From: an uncultured Allomuricauda sp.
GTDB taxonomy: Bacteria > Bacteroidota > Bacteroidia > Flavobacteriales > Flavobacteriaceae
Length of the DNA: 64,000 bases
Reading direction: 5' to 3'
NCBI RefSeq assembly: GCF_947258355.1
Contig: NZ_CAMYIC010000057.1
Location: 1 to 64,000 of the forward strand
Every line of letters begins with the position of its first letter. Positions within the stretch are counted from its first letter, which is position 1. A program made the translations under genes and the position numbers. Shown here piece after piece: positions 45,702-57,539 of the stretch. The notes below the pieces were generated by a model that was not told where the DNA came from, searched no databases, and was given only the letters and a program-made list of their open reading frames with translations.

Positions 45702-46613
45702 ATGAAAAGAAGGGATTTTATTACCAATACCACTGCGGCCTCAACTTTGATCGGTTTAGGCGGGCTCAGTTTAAGCTCTTGTTCCAACTTAGGAAAAAAG
45801 CATATCACAATCTTGCACACCAACGATGTGCATAGTCATATCGACACTTTCCCCTCATCCCACTCCCGGTACCCGAATTTGGGAGGAGTTGCACGCAGGG
45901 CTACTTTGGTAGAGCAGATTCGAAACGAAAACCCGAACACCCTTCTTTTTGATGCAGGAGACATTTTTCAGGGCACACCGTATTTCAACTTTTACGGAGG
46001 TGAATTGGAGTTTAAGCTGATGAGCAAATTAAAATATGACGCATCCACCATTGGCAACCATGATTTCGATAACGGAATCGAAGGTTTATTGGCACAAATG
46101 CCCCATGCTACTTTTGAAATGATTTCCGCCAATTACGATTTTTCCAATACGGTGATGGATGGTTACGTAAAACCATTTAAAATTTATATGGTGGATAGGG
46201 TTAAAATCGGCGTGTATGGGCTAGGTATTGAGTTAGATGGATTGGTGACCAAAAAACTCTACAAAGAGACCGAATATCTGAATCCTTATGAAATTGCTCT
46301 GGATATGGAGAAAAAGCTAAAGGAGGAAGAAAAATGCGATTTGGTCATTTGCCTATCGCATTTGGGATACGATTACAAAAATCCAGAAAGGCCCTGCGAT
46401 ACGCGTTTAGCGCAACAAACCTTCCATACCGATTTGATTATTGGTGGACACACCCACACCTTTTTGGACAAACCAGATGTACGAACCAACCAAAACGGGA
46501 ACTCTGTGCTTGTAAATCAAGTAGGGTGTTATGGTATTAACCTCGGAAGGATTGACTTTTATTTTGATACCGATAAAAATGCTTCAGCCGAAGGGGTGAG
46601 TATTAGAGTTTGA
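45702..46613 (+). CDS. Metallophosphatase domain of 5'-nucleotidase, Tat-type signal
   Basis: A 303-residue metallophosphoesterase corresponding to the N-terminal half of UshA: ITILHTNDVHSHIDTF (metal ligands Asp and His), LLFDAGDIFQGTPYFN, STIGNHDFDNG and GGHTHTFLDKP. The N terminus MKRRDFITNTTAAS then LSLSSC resembles a Tat signal with a lipobox. It abuts the gene for the C-terminal domain, so both halves are probably made together and form one periplasmic nucleotidase. The RR pair and folded metal site fit Tat export. Confidence 0.9.
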   Translation: MKRRDFITNTTAASTLIGLGGLSLSSCSNLGKKHITILHTNDVHSHIDTFPSSHSRYPNLGGVARRATLVEQIRNENPNTLLFDAGDIFQGTPYFNFYGGELEFKLMSKLKYDASTIGNHDFDNGIEGLLAQMPHATFEMISANYDFSNTVMDGYVKPFKIYMVDRVKIGVYGLGIELDGLVTKKLYKETEYLNPYEIALDMEKKLKEEEKCDLVICLSHLGYDYKNPERPCDTRLAQQTFHTDLIIGGHTHTFLDKPDVRTNQNGNSVLVNQVGCYGINLGRIDFYFDTDKNASAEGVSIRV

Positions 46614-47119
46614 TTTGTATCTAGTTTAGGGATAATGAAAAAAGTATCATTTTGAGCTGTCATCCTGTGCGCAGTCGAAAGAGAAGTACAGAATTCTTTG
46701 ATTAGAAATCGGTAAAGAGGAAAAGTTTTAAAACGAATTTCAACAATGTTCACGAAACAACTTCTTTGTCATTCTGAACCGTGTAAAGAATCTTCGTAAA
46801 CTTATCATTTTCAACTCTCGGCAGGAATGGATTCCTGCATTCGTAGAAATAACAATCTGTTCTTTTAAAGCATATCACACAATATCCACAAGTGTCCCTA
46901 CGAATAGGAATCTGAGTAAATCCAAAGGAGTAGGCGAGAAATCAGCTCCATGACAGATGTAATGTTTTTCAATAAATACTCTTACTTTTCCTATCGAAAT
47001 AAAAGAGTTCCTAATCTAATATAACTTAAAAAAACACCGGAAAATATTCAGTTATTTTCCGGTGGAGAATCAAAAAAAACTAAAATATATTATACTAATA
47101 CTTTTTAACACCGTTTAAA
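46614..47119. other. 506-bp spacer with decayed repeats
   Basis: No credible gene. It holds fragments of dispersed repeats: GTCATCCTGTGCGCAGTCGAAAG (46660 region, relative of the 15313 palindrome), a perfect small hairpin GCAGGAAT/ATTCCTGC (46821-46838) and GTCATTCTGAACC near 46770. The right end has the terminator at 47035. The mixture looks like several repeat insertions that have drifted. Confidence 0.6.
47028..47064 (-). terminator. Terminator of the first BspA-type gene
   Basis: CACCGGAAAATA (47035-47046) and TATTTTCCGGTG (47053-47064) make a perfect 12-bp stem with a 6-nt loop; on the minus strand it is followed by a T7 run. Confidence 0.85.
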
Positions 47120-48544
47120 TTAATTGCAATTTTGCACATCTCCCACAAACTCCCATCCATAATTATCACTTAAGTTATTACGGGCAGAAATAGATTCTTC
47201 TGAACAGTATTTTATATTTGTAGCCCCTAAGGTTATTCCGGTTAAATTGTCTGCCAATTCATCAGCTAATTCTGACCAACCAATTAACGTAAGTTCATAG
47301 TTGTTTCTGGAAAATCCGGAATTGGTCAACATGGCTTCTAAATTAGTGACGCTCTTAATATTCCAGTCTCCTAAGTTTTGATTAAAAGCTTGGGCATCTG
47401 TAAACATTCCATACATAGACTCCACATTCTCTACATTCCAACTACTAATATCCGTATTAAACGAACTGGCGCCAGCAAACATTGCGACCATATCTGTAAC
47501 ATTACCAACTTCCCAATTACTTATATCTGAATTAAAAGAGGTGGCAGAGTTAAACATGAAGTTCATTTTTTGTACTTTGGCCACATTCCATGTACTTAAA
47601 TCACCATTAAATGATTCCGCATTGTTGAATAAATATGACATGTTGGTAATATTGGCTACGTTCCAACTACTGATATTACCATCAAAGCTGACAGTGTTAG
47701 CAAACATACCTTCGATTGTACTGATATTATTTAAATCCCAACTATTTAGATCTGCGTTAAACGCATTGGTATTTGCAAACATGTAGGCCAAATTGGTAAC
47801 TGATGTAAGGTCAGGAACGTCGGAAGCATTATAAAGCATATAGGAACATCCCTTAAATGCCTTTTCTAAAGTCAACCAACTTGTTGTTCCCCATTTATCT
47901 AAGGATTTAAGAGCCTTTTTAGAAAAATCATCTGCATAATCCATTATAATCGATGGAAATTCGCCTTGAATAATTACTGTATAAATGCCTGCTTTCTCAT
48001 ATACATGAGTCGGGTTTTGAGCAGTCAATTGCTCCTCTACGGTTCCGTCTCCCCAATCTATAGCATAGTTGTAATTATATGCAGGATGCGTTCCTATCGT
48101 AATTGACTCATTATCACCTGTTGTTTCCCAGGTAGTTACAAATGATGGTAATTCTTCACTCTTTGTATCAATAACATTCTCTACTAGGATAGTAATCTTT
48201 GCATCAACCTGTCTACTTCCATCACTTACAGTTGCGGTAATCTGATGCTCTTCCGATGTTTCAAAATCCAGGGTTTTTCCTTCAGCTAAGCTAAGTTCTC
48301 CCTTATCGGTAAGTTCAAAAATATCATTGTCATTCGAGAAAATTGTAAATGTCAATGGGTCATTGTCTGGATCGGATGCTTCGAGTAACCCAATAATTTG
48401 GCCCTGAGGAAAATCCTCTTTTACTACAAGTTCTTGAGCAACAAACTTTGGCACATTATTCAACTTTCTATTTGAATCATCTTCACTACATGATACAATT
48501 GCAAACATAATAAAGACGGTAATCCATAGATTATTTATTCTCAT
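47120..48544 (-). CDS. BspA-type repeat surface lipoprotein with cadherin-like and PKD-like domains
   Basis: A 474-residue surface lipoprotein. Signal ends in FAIVSC (Cys19). A cadherin-like domain (about 30-125) has LLEASDPDNDPLTFTI and GELSLAEGKTLDFE. A PKD-like domain (about 135-205) has YAIDWGDGTVEEQ and THVYEKAGIYTV. Then come BspA/DUF285 repeats (about 225-410), each of the type MFANTxAFNxDLNSWDLxN. A cysteine pair marks the C terminus (YCSEES, QNCN). No type IX sorting domain is seen. It probably binds host, matrix or polysaccharide. It is a paralogue of the next gene. Confidence 0.85.
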   Translation of the reverse strand: MRINNLWITVFIMFAIVSCSEDDSNRKLNNVPKFVAQELVVKEDFPQGQIIGLLEASDPDNDPLTFTIFSNDNDIFELTDKGELSLAEGKTLDFETSEEHQITATVSDGSRQVDAKITILVENVIDTKSEELPSFVTTWETTGDNESITIGTHPAYNYNYAIDWGDGTVEEQLTAQNPTHVYEKAGIYTVIIQGEFPSIIMDYADDFSKKALKSLDKWGTTSWLTLEKAFKGCSYMLYNASDVPDLTSVTNLAYMFANTNAFNADLNSWDLNNISTIEGMFANTVSFDGNISSWNVANITNMSYLFNNAESFNGDLSTWNVAKVQKMNFMFNSATSFNSDISNWEVGNVTDMVAMFAGASSFNTDISSWNVENVESMYGMFTDAQAFNQNLGDWNIKSVTNLEAMLTNSGFSRNNYELTLIGWSELADELADNLTGITLGATNIKYCSEESISARNNLSDNYGWEFVGDVQNCN

Positions 48545-48732
48545 TTTACTCTAATTTTATTTTTTTATACGATTAACCTTTTTGTTTGTTGCTAAAAATC
48601 AATAAACCTGCAGTATCAATCAATTCCTGAAAAGCCAAAAGTTGATTTCTACTGAGAGTAAGAATCCTCTTGTTTAGGCATTTCGATTTGAAGCAAATAA
48701 TTTTTAAAATGTTTTAAGAATCAAACAAATAT

Positions 48733-49938
48733 TCAATTACAAGTTTCTGTTATGATTGCATCATCAATTGTCCAGTTGTAATCTTCCTCAAGTGATAAAG
48801 CAGCAAGATAAGTCTCTATACCACAGGCAAAAATATTATTGGCTCCCAAGTTTATTGAGCTTGGACCGTTATTCTCATTCACATAATAGTACCAACCAAT
48901 CAAGGTATCACTAATATTCTCTGTTGATATACCACAATAATCGAACATATTAGTCATTACATTAACTTCGCCAATATCCCAAGTTCCTAGATTTTGATTA
49001 AAGGAAGTAGCCCCCTCAAACATACCGCTCATATCAGACACACTACTCACATCCCATCCTGATAAATCTCTATTGAAAATAATCGCACCGGCAAACATAT
49101 TTGCCATATTTTGGATATGACCAACATCCCAATTAGTAATTTCAGCATTAAAAGATTCCGCATTTGCAAACATATTAGACAAGGATATAACCATAGATAT
49201 ATCGGGTTTATCTTGAGCATTAAAGGTCATATTGACACATCCCATGAACGCCCTTTCCATAGTTCGCCACTCTATATTTCCCCACTGATTTAAGGATATT
49301 AAAGCCTCTCTGGACTTCACATCCGAGTCACCCATCACAATTGCTGGGAACTGTCCTTGAACAGCCACATTATAGGTTCCTGCTATTTCATATTGATGTG
49401 TTGGGTTTTGTATGGATAATTCTTCAACTGTGCCATCTCCCCAGTCCACTGTATAGTCATATTCATAATTAGCATTTGTACCAATTGTGATAGAATCCCC
49501 ATCCGCATCGATACGCCAAGTAGTAATTAATGATTCTGGTTCTTCGAATATACTTTCAATTACATTTTCCACCTTGACCGTAACATTCGAAGTTCGCCCA
49601 ACGATCTTATCCTCTACATAGACAATAATCTGATGTTCTGAAGCAGATTCGTAATCCAAAATTTCGCCATTTTTTAGTCTAATCTCACCATTTCCATTGA
49701 TTATAAACAACCCACTTTCATCTGTTTTTATTGAATACATTAATTTTTCTCCGTCAGGATCGGTTGCTTTTACAGTCCCGATAAGGTCACTACTCGAGAT
49801 ATTCTCCAAAACAGTAACTGTTAAGTCCTGAACCAATGGCGCGCCATTTACATAAACTGAATCGGGTTCATTTTTATCACATGATAATATGGTAACAACA
49901 CATAACAACAATAACAGGGGCAGATTCCTAAAATTCAT
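48733..49938 (-). CDS. BspA-type repeat surface lipoprotein, paralogue of the neighbour
   Basis: A 401-residue lipoprotein (signal ends in VTILSC, Cys20) with the same order as its neighbour: a cadherin-like domain (TVKATDPDGEKLMYSI), a PKD-like domain (YTVDWGDGTVEEL, THQYEIAGTYNVAV), then DUF285 repeats (MFANAESFNAEITNWDV, MFAGAIIFNRDLSGWDV) and the C-terminal cysteine pair (FACGIE, TETCN). It has fewer repeats than the neighbour, so the two arose by tandem duplication and repeat number then diverged. The 188-nt gap between them shows no terminator. Confidence 0.85.
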   Translation of the reverse strand: MNFRNLPLLLLLCVVTILSCDKNEPDSVYVNGAPLVQDLTVTVLENISSSDLIGTVKATDPDGEKLMYSIKTDESGLFIINGNGEIRLKNGEILDYESASEHQIIVYVEDKIVGRTSNVTVKVENVIESIFEEPESLITTWRIDADGDSITIGTNANYEYDYTVDWGDGTVEELSIQNPTHQYEIAGTYNVAVQGQFPAIVMGDSDVKSREALISLNQWGNIEWRTMERAFMGCVNMTFNAQDKPDISMVISLSNMFANAESFNAEITNWDVGHIQNMANMFAGAIIFNRDLSGWDVSSVSDMSGMFEGATSFNQNLGTWDIGEVNVMTNMFDYCGISTENISDTLIGWYYYVNENNGPSSINLGANNIFACGIETYLAALSLEEDYNWTIDDAIITETCN

Positions 49939-50137
49939 GATATTATTTTTTTATTTCGGAGCAATATCATCAAATATGCAGAATCAAAAGGGTGTCATTT
50001 TATCAATGCCCTATATGAATTGATGAATCAAGGGTTTCAATTGTTCTAAACGAAGATTACCTGATTTTAGATTGCTAAAACCATGTCCAATTAAAAGAAA
50101 CTATAAGTAATGAATAATTAAATGATATTAGTGTAGC

Positions 50138-53299
<3,162 letters not shown>

Positions 53300-53300
<1 letters not shown>

Positions 53301-53785
53301 TACAACTTTTTAAGCATCCAGACCGGGCAAGAATAGTGTCCCGTGTTTCCCATAGGGGCATCTATATATTCGAAACCATTTTTTTTGTACAACTTTTGGG
53401 CAGCTTCCATGTAGGGCATGGTTTCGAGGTAGCATGCTTCAAAACCAAATTCTCTGGCCTTGTCCAAACACATTTCTATCATTTTGGAACCAATACCCTT
53501 ACCCCTGGCCTCTTCCAAAAAATACATTTTTTGAAGTTCGCAGATGTTTCCATCATAATTATCCAATTGTGCCACTCCCGCACAACCGATTACTTTGCCT
53601 TTGTGCTCAACTACAAAGTAAGCTGCCTTGGGCACATTGTAATTGGAGTACATATCATCCAAAGCCTTATCCGCATAAGCGGTGCCCACTTTGGGAACGC
53701 CCATATCCTCAAAAACCTTTCGTATAACTTGGGCCACCTGTGCGTTGTCTTCGGGGGTTATTTCACGAATCACCGTATCTCCCAT
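53300..53785 (-). CDS. GNAT family N-acetyltransferase
   Basis: A 161-residue acyltransferase. Acetyl-CoA binding is shown by LEEARGKGIGSKMIEMCLD (about 93-111), preceded by YFVVEHKGKVIGCAGVAQL and followed by CYLETMPYMEAAQKLYKKNGF. The substrate cannot be told. It is the first gene of the prmC-ligA operon (TAATG coupling to prmC). Its start region lies opposite the ribD promoter, with divergent transcription from a 31-bp spacer. Confidence 0.88.
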
Positions 53786-53804
53786 TATTGTGTTTTTATT
53801 GTTC

Positions 53805-53812
53805 TATTTTTG
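53805..53812 (+). promoter_or_regulatory. Promoter -7 box for ribD
   Basis: TATTTTTG, a full match, ends 4 nt before the GTG start at 53817, implying a leaderless mRNA. Confidence 0.55.
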
Positions 53813-53816
53813 CGGG

Positions 53817-54869
53817 GTGAATATACATCAAAAATACATCCTTCGCTGCATAGAACTGGCCAAAAAGGGATTGGGGACAACTGCCCCGAATCCCATGGTG
53901 GGATGTGTGATCGTACACGACAATAAAATTATTGGCGAGGGATTTACAAGTCCTTATGGAGGCCCACACGCAGAAGTAAATGCCATTAACGCGGTCAATG
54001 ATAAGGACTTGCTTAAAGAAGCATCCCTATATGTTACTTTGGAACCATGCTCCCATTACGGAAAAACTCCTCCTTGTGCTGATTTAATTGCTAAACATAA
54101 ACTCAAAGAGGTTTTTATTGGGTTACAGGATCCACATGATAAAGTAGCCGGAAAAGGCATCAAAAAATTGGAGAATGCTGGCTGTAAGGTAACGGTAGGC
54201 ATTCTTGAAGATGAATGCAGGGGTCATCATAAACGGTTTTTGACATTCCAAGAAAAGAAACGCCCCTACATCATATTGAAATGGGCGGAGTCCGATGATG
54301 GCTTTTTAGCTCCCGATGCTGCCAAGCGAAGTGACAACCCTGAGCCATTTTGGATTACCAATGCCCATTCCAAACAGTTGGTGCATCAATGGCGAAGCCA
54401 AGAACAGGCAATTTTGGTCGGTACCAACACGGTTTTGGAGGACAATCCCAAATTGACGACCCGTAACTGGGCTGGCAAAGACCCAATTCGTGTGGTTTTG
54501 GATAGGAATTTGAAAATTGGTTCAAACTATCATGTTTTAGATACATCCGTTCGGACCATTTTTCTTACGGAGGTCGAAGATGCATCAAAATATATGGAAG
54601 GTGTTGATTATGTCATCATCGATTTTTCAGCAAACTTGGCAAAAGAAATTTGTGATGCACTCCATCAACATAACATTACCAGCGTAATTATTGAAGGGGG
54701 CACCAAAACGCTTCAAACTTTTATCGATGAAAACTTGTGGGACGAAGCCCGTATTTTTAAAGGTGCTGTTTGTTTTAAAAATGGTTTGCCAGCTCCCAAA
54801 TTAAAGGGAACTTTACAGCATCAAAACAAGATATTGACCGACACTTTATCCGTTTATATCAATGATTAA
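53817..54869 (+). CDS. ribD: Riboflavin biosynthesis deaminase/reductase
   Basis: A two-domain enzyme of riboflavin synthesis. The N-terminal deaminase has zinc ligands in GGPHAEVNAIN (His, Glu) and EPCSHYGKTPPCAD (two Cys). The C-terminal reductase starts near residue 145 (YIILKWAESDDGFLA) and includes ILVGTNTVLEDNP and the ending IEGGTKTLQTFID. With GTG 53817 it has 350 residues, the usual size; no ATG gives the standard N terminus NIHQKYILRCIELAKKG. The next gene overlaps by 8 nt. No other rib gene is adjacent. Confidence 0.95.
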   Translation: MNIHQKYILRCIELAKKGLGTTAPNPMVGCVIVHDNKIIGEGFTSPYGGPHAEVNAINAVNDKDLLKEASLYVTLEPCSHYGKTPPCADLIAKHKLKEVFIGLQDPHDKVAGKGIKKLENAGCKVTVGILEDECRGHHKRFLTFQEKKRPYIILKWAESDDGFLAPDAAKRSDNPEPFWITNAHSKQLVHQWRSQEQAILVGTNTVLEDNPKLTTRNWAGKDPIRVVLDRNLKIGSNYHVLDTSVRTIFLTEVEDASKYMEGVDYVIIDFSANLAKEICDALHQHNITSVIIEGGTKTLQTFIDENLWDEARIFKGAVCFKNGLPAPKLKGTLQHQNKILTDTLSVYIND

Positions 54870-55464
54870 AAACATTATTCTCGATTTTGGCGATGTACTC
54901 ATCAATCTGGATAAACCGGCCACGGCAAAAGCTATGGTGCAGCATGGTTTTACCGAAGTGACCCCAAATTTGGAGCGTTTGTTTCAGGAATACGAGAAGG
55001 GACTTATCACATCTACAAACTTTTTGGACGAAGTATCCGTACACTTTCCAAAAGCCTCCAGAGAATATTTAACACAAGCTTGGAACTCCATTTTATTGGA
55101 TTTTCCAGAACACAGGCTCAATTTTATTGAACAACTAGCAGCTGAGAATCAATATAAAATGATATTGTTGAGCAATACCAACGACCTGCACATTGAGCGG
55201 GTAAAAGAGCAAATGGGCATGCAGCGCTTCAATAGGTTCAAAAATGCATTTGATGTGTTCTACCTAAGCTACGAAATAGGTATGCGCAAACCAGATAGCG
55301 AGATTTTTGACTTTGTCCTGGAAGAAAACCAACTTTCAGCGGAAGAAACCTTTTTTGTGGACGATGTTAAGGAGAATACGGATTCAGCAGCTAGATTAGG
55401 TATAAAGGTCTGGAACCTCCAAGTGGGCAAAGAAGAGGTGACACAACTAAAATCAAAATTATAA
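54862..55464 (+). CDS. HAD family hydrolase (HAD-IA subfamily)
   Basis: A 200-residue cytosolic phosphatase-like enzyme. Motif I is ILDFGDVLINLDKP with the nucleophile Asp, motif II is the Ser in MILLSNTND, motif III Lys lies in MRKPDSEIFDF and motif IV is FVDDVKENTDSAARLG. All catalytic residues are present. The alpha-helical cap follows motif I. Substrate unknown; the overlap with ribD suggests, without proving, a role in the dephosphorylation step of riboflavin synthesis that lacks a fixed gene in many bacteria. Confidence 0.88.
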   Translation: MIKNIILDFGDVLINLDKPATAKAMVQHGFTEVTPNLERLFQEYEKGLITSTNFLDEVSVHFPKASREYLTQAWNSILLDFPEHRLNFIEQLAAENQYKMILLSNTNDLHIERVKEQMGMQRFNRFKNAFDVFYLSYEIGMRKPDSEIFDFVLEENQLSAEETFFVDDVKENTDSAARLGIKVWNLQVGKEEVTQLKSKL

Positions 55465-56328
55465 ATGGTATATCTGATTTTGAGCGTTTTGAGCTCGACT
55501 TTGATTTTTGTGGTCTTTAAACTGTTCGATGTTTTTAAAATACAGACGCTTTATGCCATCATTACCAATTATGTCGTAGCCTGCACAGTCGGCTTCTTTT
55601 TATATGAGGGTCCTGTTGGAATTAGCGACTTTAGCAATAAACCTTGGTTCATCGGTCCTATATTATTAGGTGTCCTTTTTATTGTGATTTTTAATTTAAT
55701 GGCCCGCACAGCACAGGTCTCGGGTGTTTCTGTAGCATCGGTCGCAACCAAAATGTCGTTGGCTATTCCCGTAGTGATGGGAGTTCTGTTGTATGGTGAA
55801 CATTTAAGTGCAACACAAATTATAGGGATTGTTTTGGCTTTGGCGGCCGTTTACTTGGCCTCCATTAAAGAGAAGAGCATTCGCATAAACCGAAGAGCGC
55901 TGATACTACCTTTATTGGTTTTTCTCGGGTCTGGAGTTATTGATACCAGTATCCAATACTTTGAAGAAATCCATTTGACCGATCAGGAGATTCCGGTGTT
56001 CTCTTCCATGATCTTTGGGTTTGCAGCCTTGACTGGGTTCATATTTATTGGTGCAAAGGCGTTGAAAACGCCGTTAAAAGTCAACCTGAAAAATATAGTG
56101 GGCGGAATAGCACTGGGGATACCCAACTATTTTTCCATTTATTTTTTGATTCGCGCCCTGAGGTCGGACATTTTGAGCAGTGCTGCCATCTTTACCTTAA
56201 ATAATGTTGCCATTGTAATGTTCTCCACCCTCTTGGGTATATTGCTCTTCAAAGAGAAACTAAGCCTTAAAAATTGGAGTGGTGTTGCCTTGGCCGTTTT
56301 GAGCATAATATTGGTAGCTTTGTTTTAA
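55465..56328 (+). CDS. EamA/DMT family transporter
   Basis: A 287-residue inner membrane protein with about 10 hydrophobic segments in two repeated EamA halves (MVYLILSVLSSTLIFVVFKL; MSLAIPVVMGVLLYGEHLS; IALGIPNYFSIYFLIRALR; LKNWSGVALAVLSIILVAL). The typical GEHLSATQIIGIVLALAAVYL motif closes the first half. Drug or metabolite export is the usual role, and the substrate is unknown. It abuts the HAD gene (no gap) and overlaps the next start (TAATG). Confidence 0.88.
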   Translation: MVYLILSVLSSTLIFVVFKLFDVFKIQTLYAIITNYVVACTVGFFLYEGPVGISDFSNKPWFIGPILLGVLFIVIFNLMARTAQVSGVSVASVATKMSLAIPVVMGVLLYGEHLSATQIIGIVLALAAVYLASIKEKSIRINRRALILPLLVFLGSGVIDTSIQYFEEIHLTDQEIPVFSSMIFGFAALTGFIFIGAKALKTPLKVNLKNIVGGIALGIPNYFSIYFLIRALRSDILSSAAIFTLNNVAIVMFSTLLGILLFKEKLSLKNWSGVALAVLSIILVALF

Positions 56329-56942
56329 TGAAGAAAAAAGAAGATGTTTACAAAACCGTAACCAAACCTTCACCTGAGATTTTATATAAGGACCGAAAGA
56401 GCAAGTTCTATGCTCAGGTCCACCCCATTGCTTCGGAAGAGGATGTGAAACCGATTGTTGAAGAGCTCCGAAAAAAATACCACACGGCCAATCACGTTTG
56501 TTATGCCTGGCAATTGGGAGTCCAAAATCCGATTTACAGAGCAAACGATGACGGTGAGCCGAACAACTCCGCAGGTATGCCCATTTATGGACAAATACAA
56601 TCCTTTGATGTTACCAATGTTCTGATTACCGTAACCCGAATCTTTGGAGGCACCAAACTTGGGGTCGGCGGATTGATACAGGCGTATAAAACAGCTGCAC
56701 AATTGGCGTTGGAAAGTGCCCAAATCGTAAAAAAAACAATCAAAGCTCAATTGAGCTTGCAATTTGAATATCCGGTCATGGATATTGTGATGCGAACCAT
56801 CAAACAAAAAAACCTGGATATTGTTTCCCAAAAAATGGAATTGGATTGTGAGCTGGTTATTTCGGTTCGATTAAGCGAATCGGAAGAAATATTTCAAATT
56901 TTCGATGAAATGCAACATGTGAAAATTTCACAAGAAGATTAA
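56328..56942 (+). CDS. yigZ: IMPACT/YigZ family protein
   Basis: A 204-residue soluble protein of the IMPACT family (UPF0029): KTVTKPSPEILYKDRKSKF at the N terminus, the conserved CYAWQLGV, NDDGEPNNSAGMPI and TRIFGGTKLGVGGLIQAYK, then a C-terminal DUF1949 domain. Its role may be in translation control or proteostasis. The frame begins earlier but ATG 56328 overlaps the transporter stop and gives the standard start. It ends opposite the thioesterase gene with a 4-bp stop overlap. Confidence 0.92.
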   Translation: MKKKEDVYKTVTKPSPEILYKDRKSKFYAQVHPIASEEDVKPIVEELRKKYHTANHVCYAWQLGVQNPIYRANDDGEPNNSAGMPIYGQIQSFDVTNVLITVTRIFGGTKLGVGGLIQAYKTAAQLALESAQIVKKTIKAQLSLQFEYPVMDIVMRTIKQKNLDIVSQKMELDCELVISVRLSESEEIFQIFDEMQHVKISQED

Positions 56943-57337
56943 CCGTCCAATTTTTCCAGAATATAATCAGGACATTTAATGGGTCTTCCAGTTTTTTTAT
57001 CCATAAATGCCAAAACAGTATTTGCTGTCGCCAATAATTCTCCAGACTCGTTGGTCAATTCGTAATCAAACTCAATTTTCACCAAGGGTTTGGACTTCAA
57101 TCGGGTCCGAACTGTTAGCAAATCATCATACAACGCAGATTTTTTGTAATCAATGTGTAAGGAAATTACGGGCAACATTATACCAGTATCTTCCATACTC
57201 TTGTAGGTGATTCCCATAGCTCTTAACCACTCTACTCGACCCAACTCAAAATACTGTGCATAATTTCCGTGGTAAACAACCCCCATTTGGTCGGTTTCTG
57301 CATAACGAACCCGAAAAGAATATGAATTTAGACCCAT
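56939..57337 (-). CDS. YbgC-type acyl-CoA thioesterase
   Basis: A 132-residue hotdog enzyme. The YbgC signature YAETDQMGVVYHGNYAQYFE (residues 13-32) includes the catalytic Asp and His. The rest reads WLRAMGITYKSMEDTG and LTVRTRLKSKPLVKIEFDY. Short-chain acyl-CoA hydrolysis is the usual activity. Length is normal. It is divergent from dnaA across a 202-bp AT-rich spacer. Confidence 0.9.
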   Translation of the reverse strand: MGLNSYSFRVRYAETDQMGVVYHGNYAQYFELGRVEWLRAMGITYKSMEDTGIMLPVISLHIDYKKSALYDDLLTVRTRLKSKPLVKIEFDYELTNESGELLATANTVLAFMDKKTGRPIKCPDYILEKLDG

Positions 57338-57539
57338 TTTTAACTGAAAAATTATATATTTAGAGGCTTGCTTATTTTGAGGGTAACATGCGAAAAAAAA
57401 AGAAAACTTTCAATGACATTTTGATTTTTTTTTTAAAAGATTTGTTCACATATTTGTCGCATCCAATAAGCATCTTATAACCCTTTAGATGTTTACTCTT
57501 AAAAATTAAAGCTAACCATTAAAACAAGGAAAAACTTCT

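Noticed and set aside
46559..46753. 64-residue open frame on the minus strand
   Set aside because: It runs over the end of the nucleotidase gene and decayed repeats; composition is not protein-like.
57338..57539. Possible replication origin before dnaA
   Set aside because: Only one weak DnaA-like box (TTGTTCACA) and a T tract were found; no box cluster.
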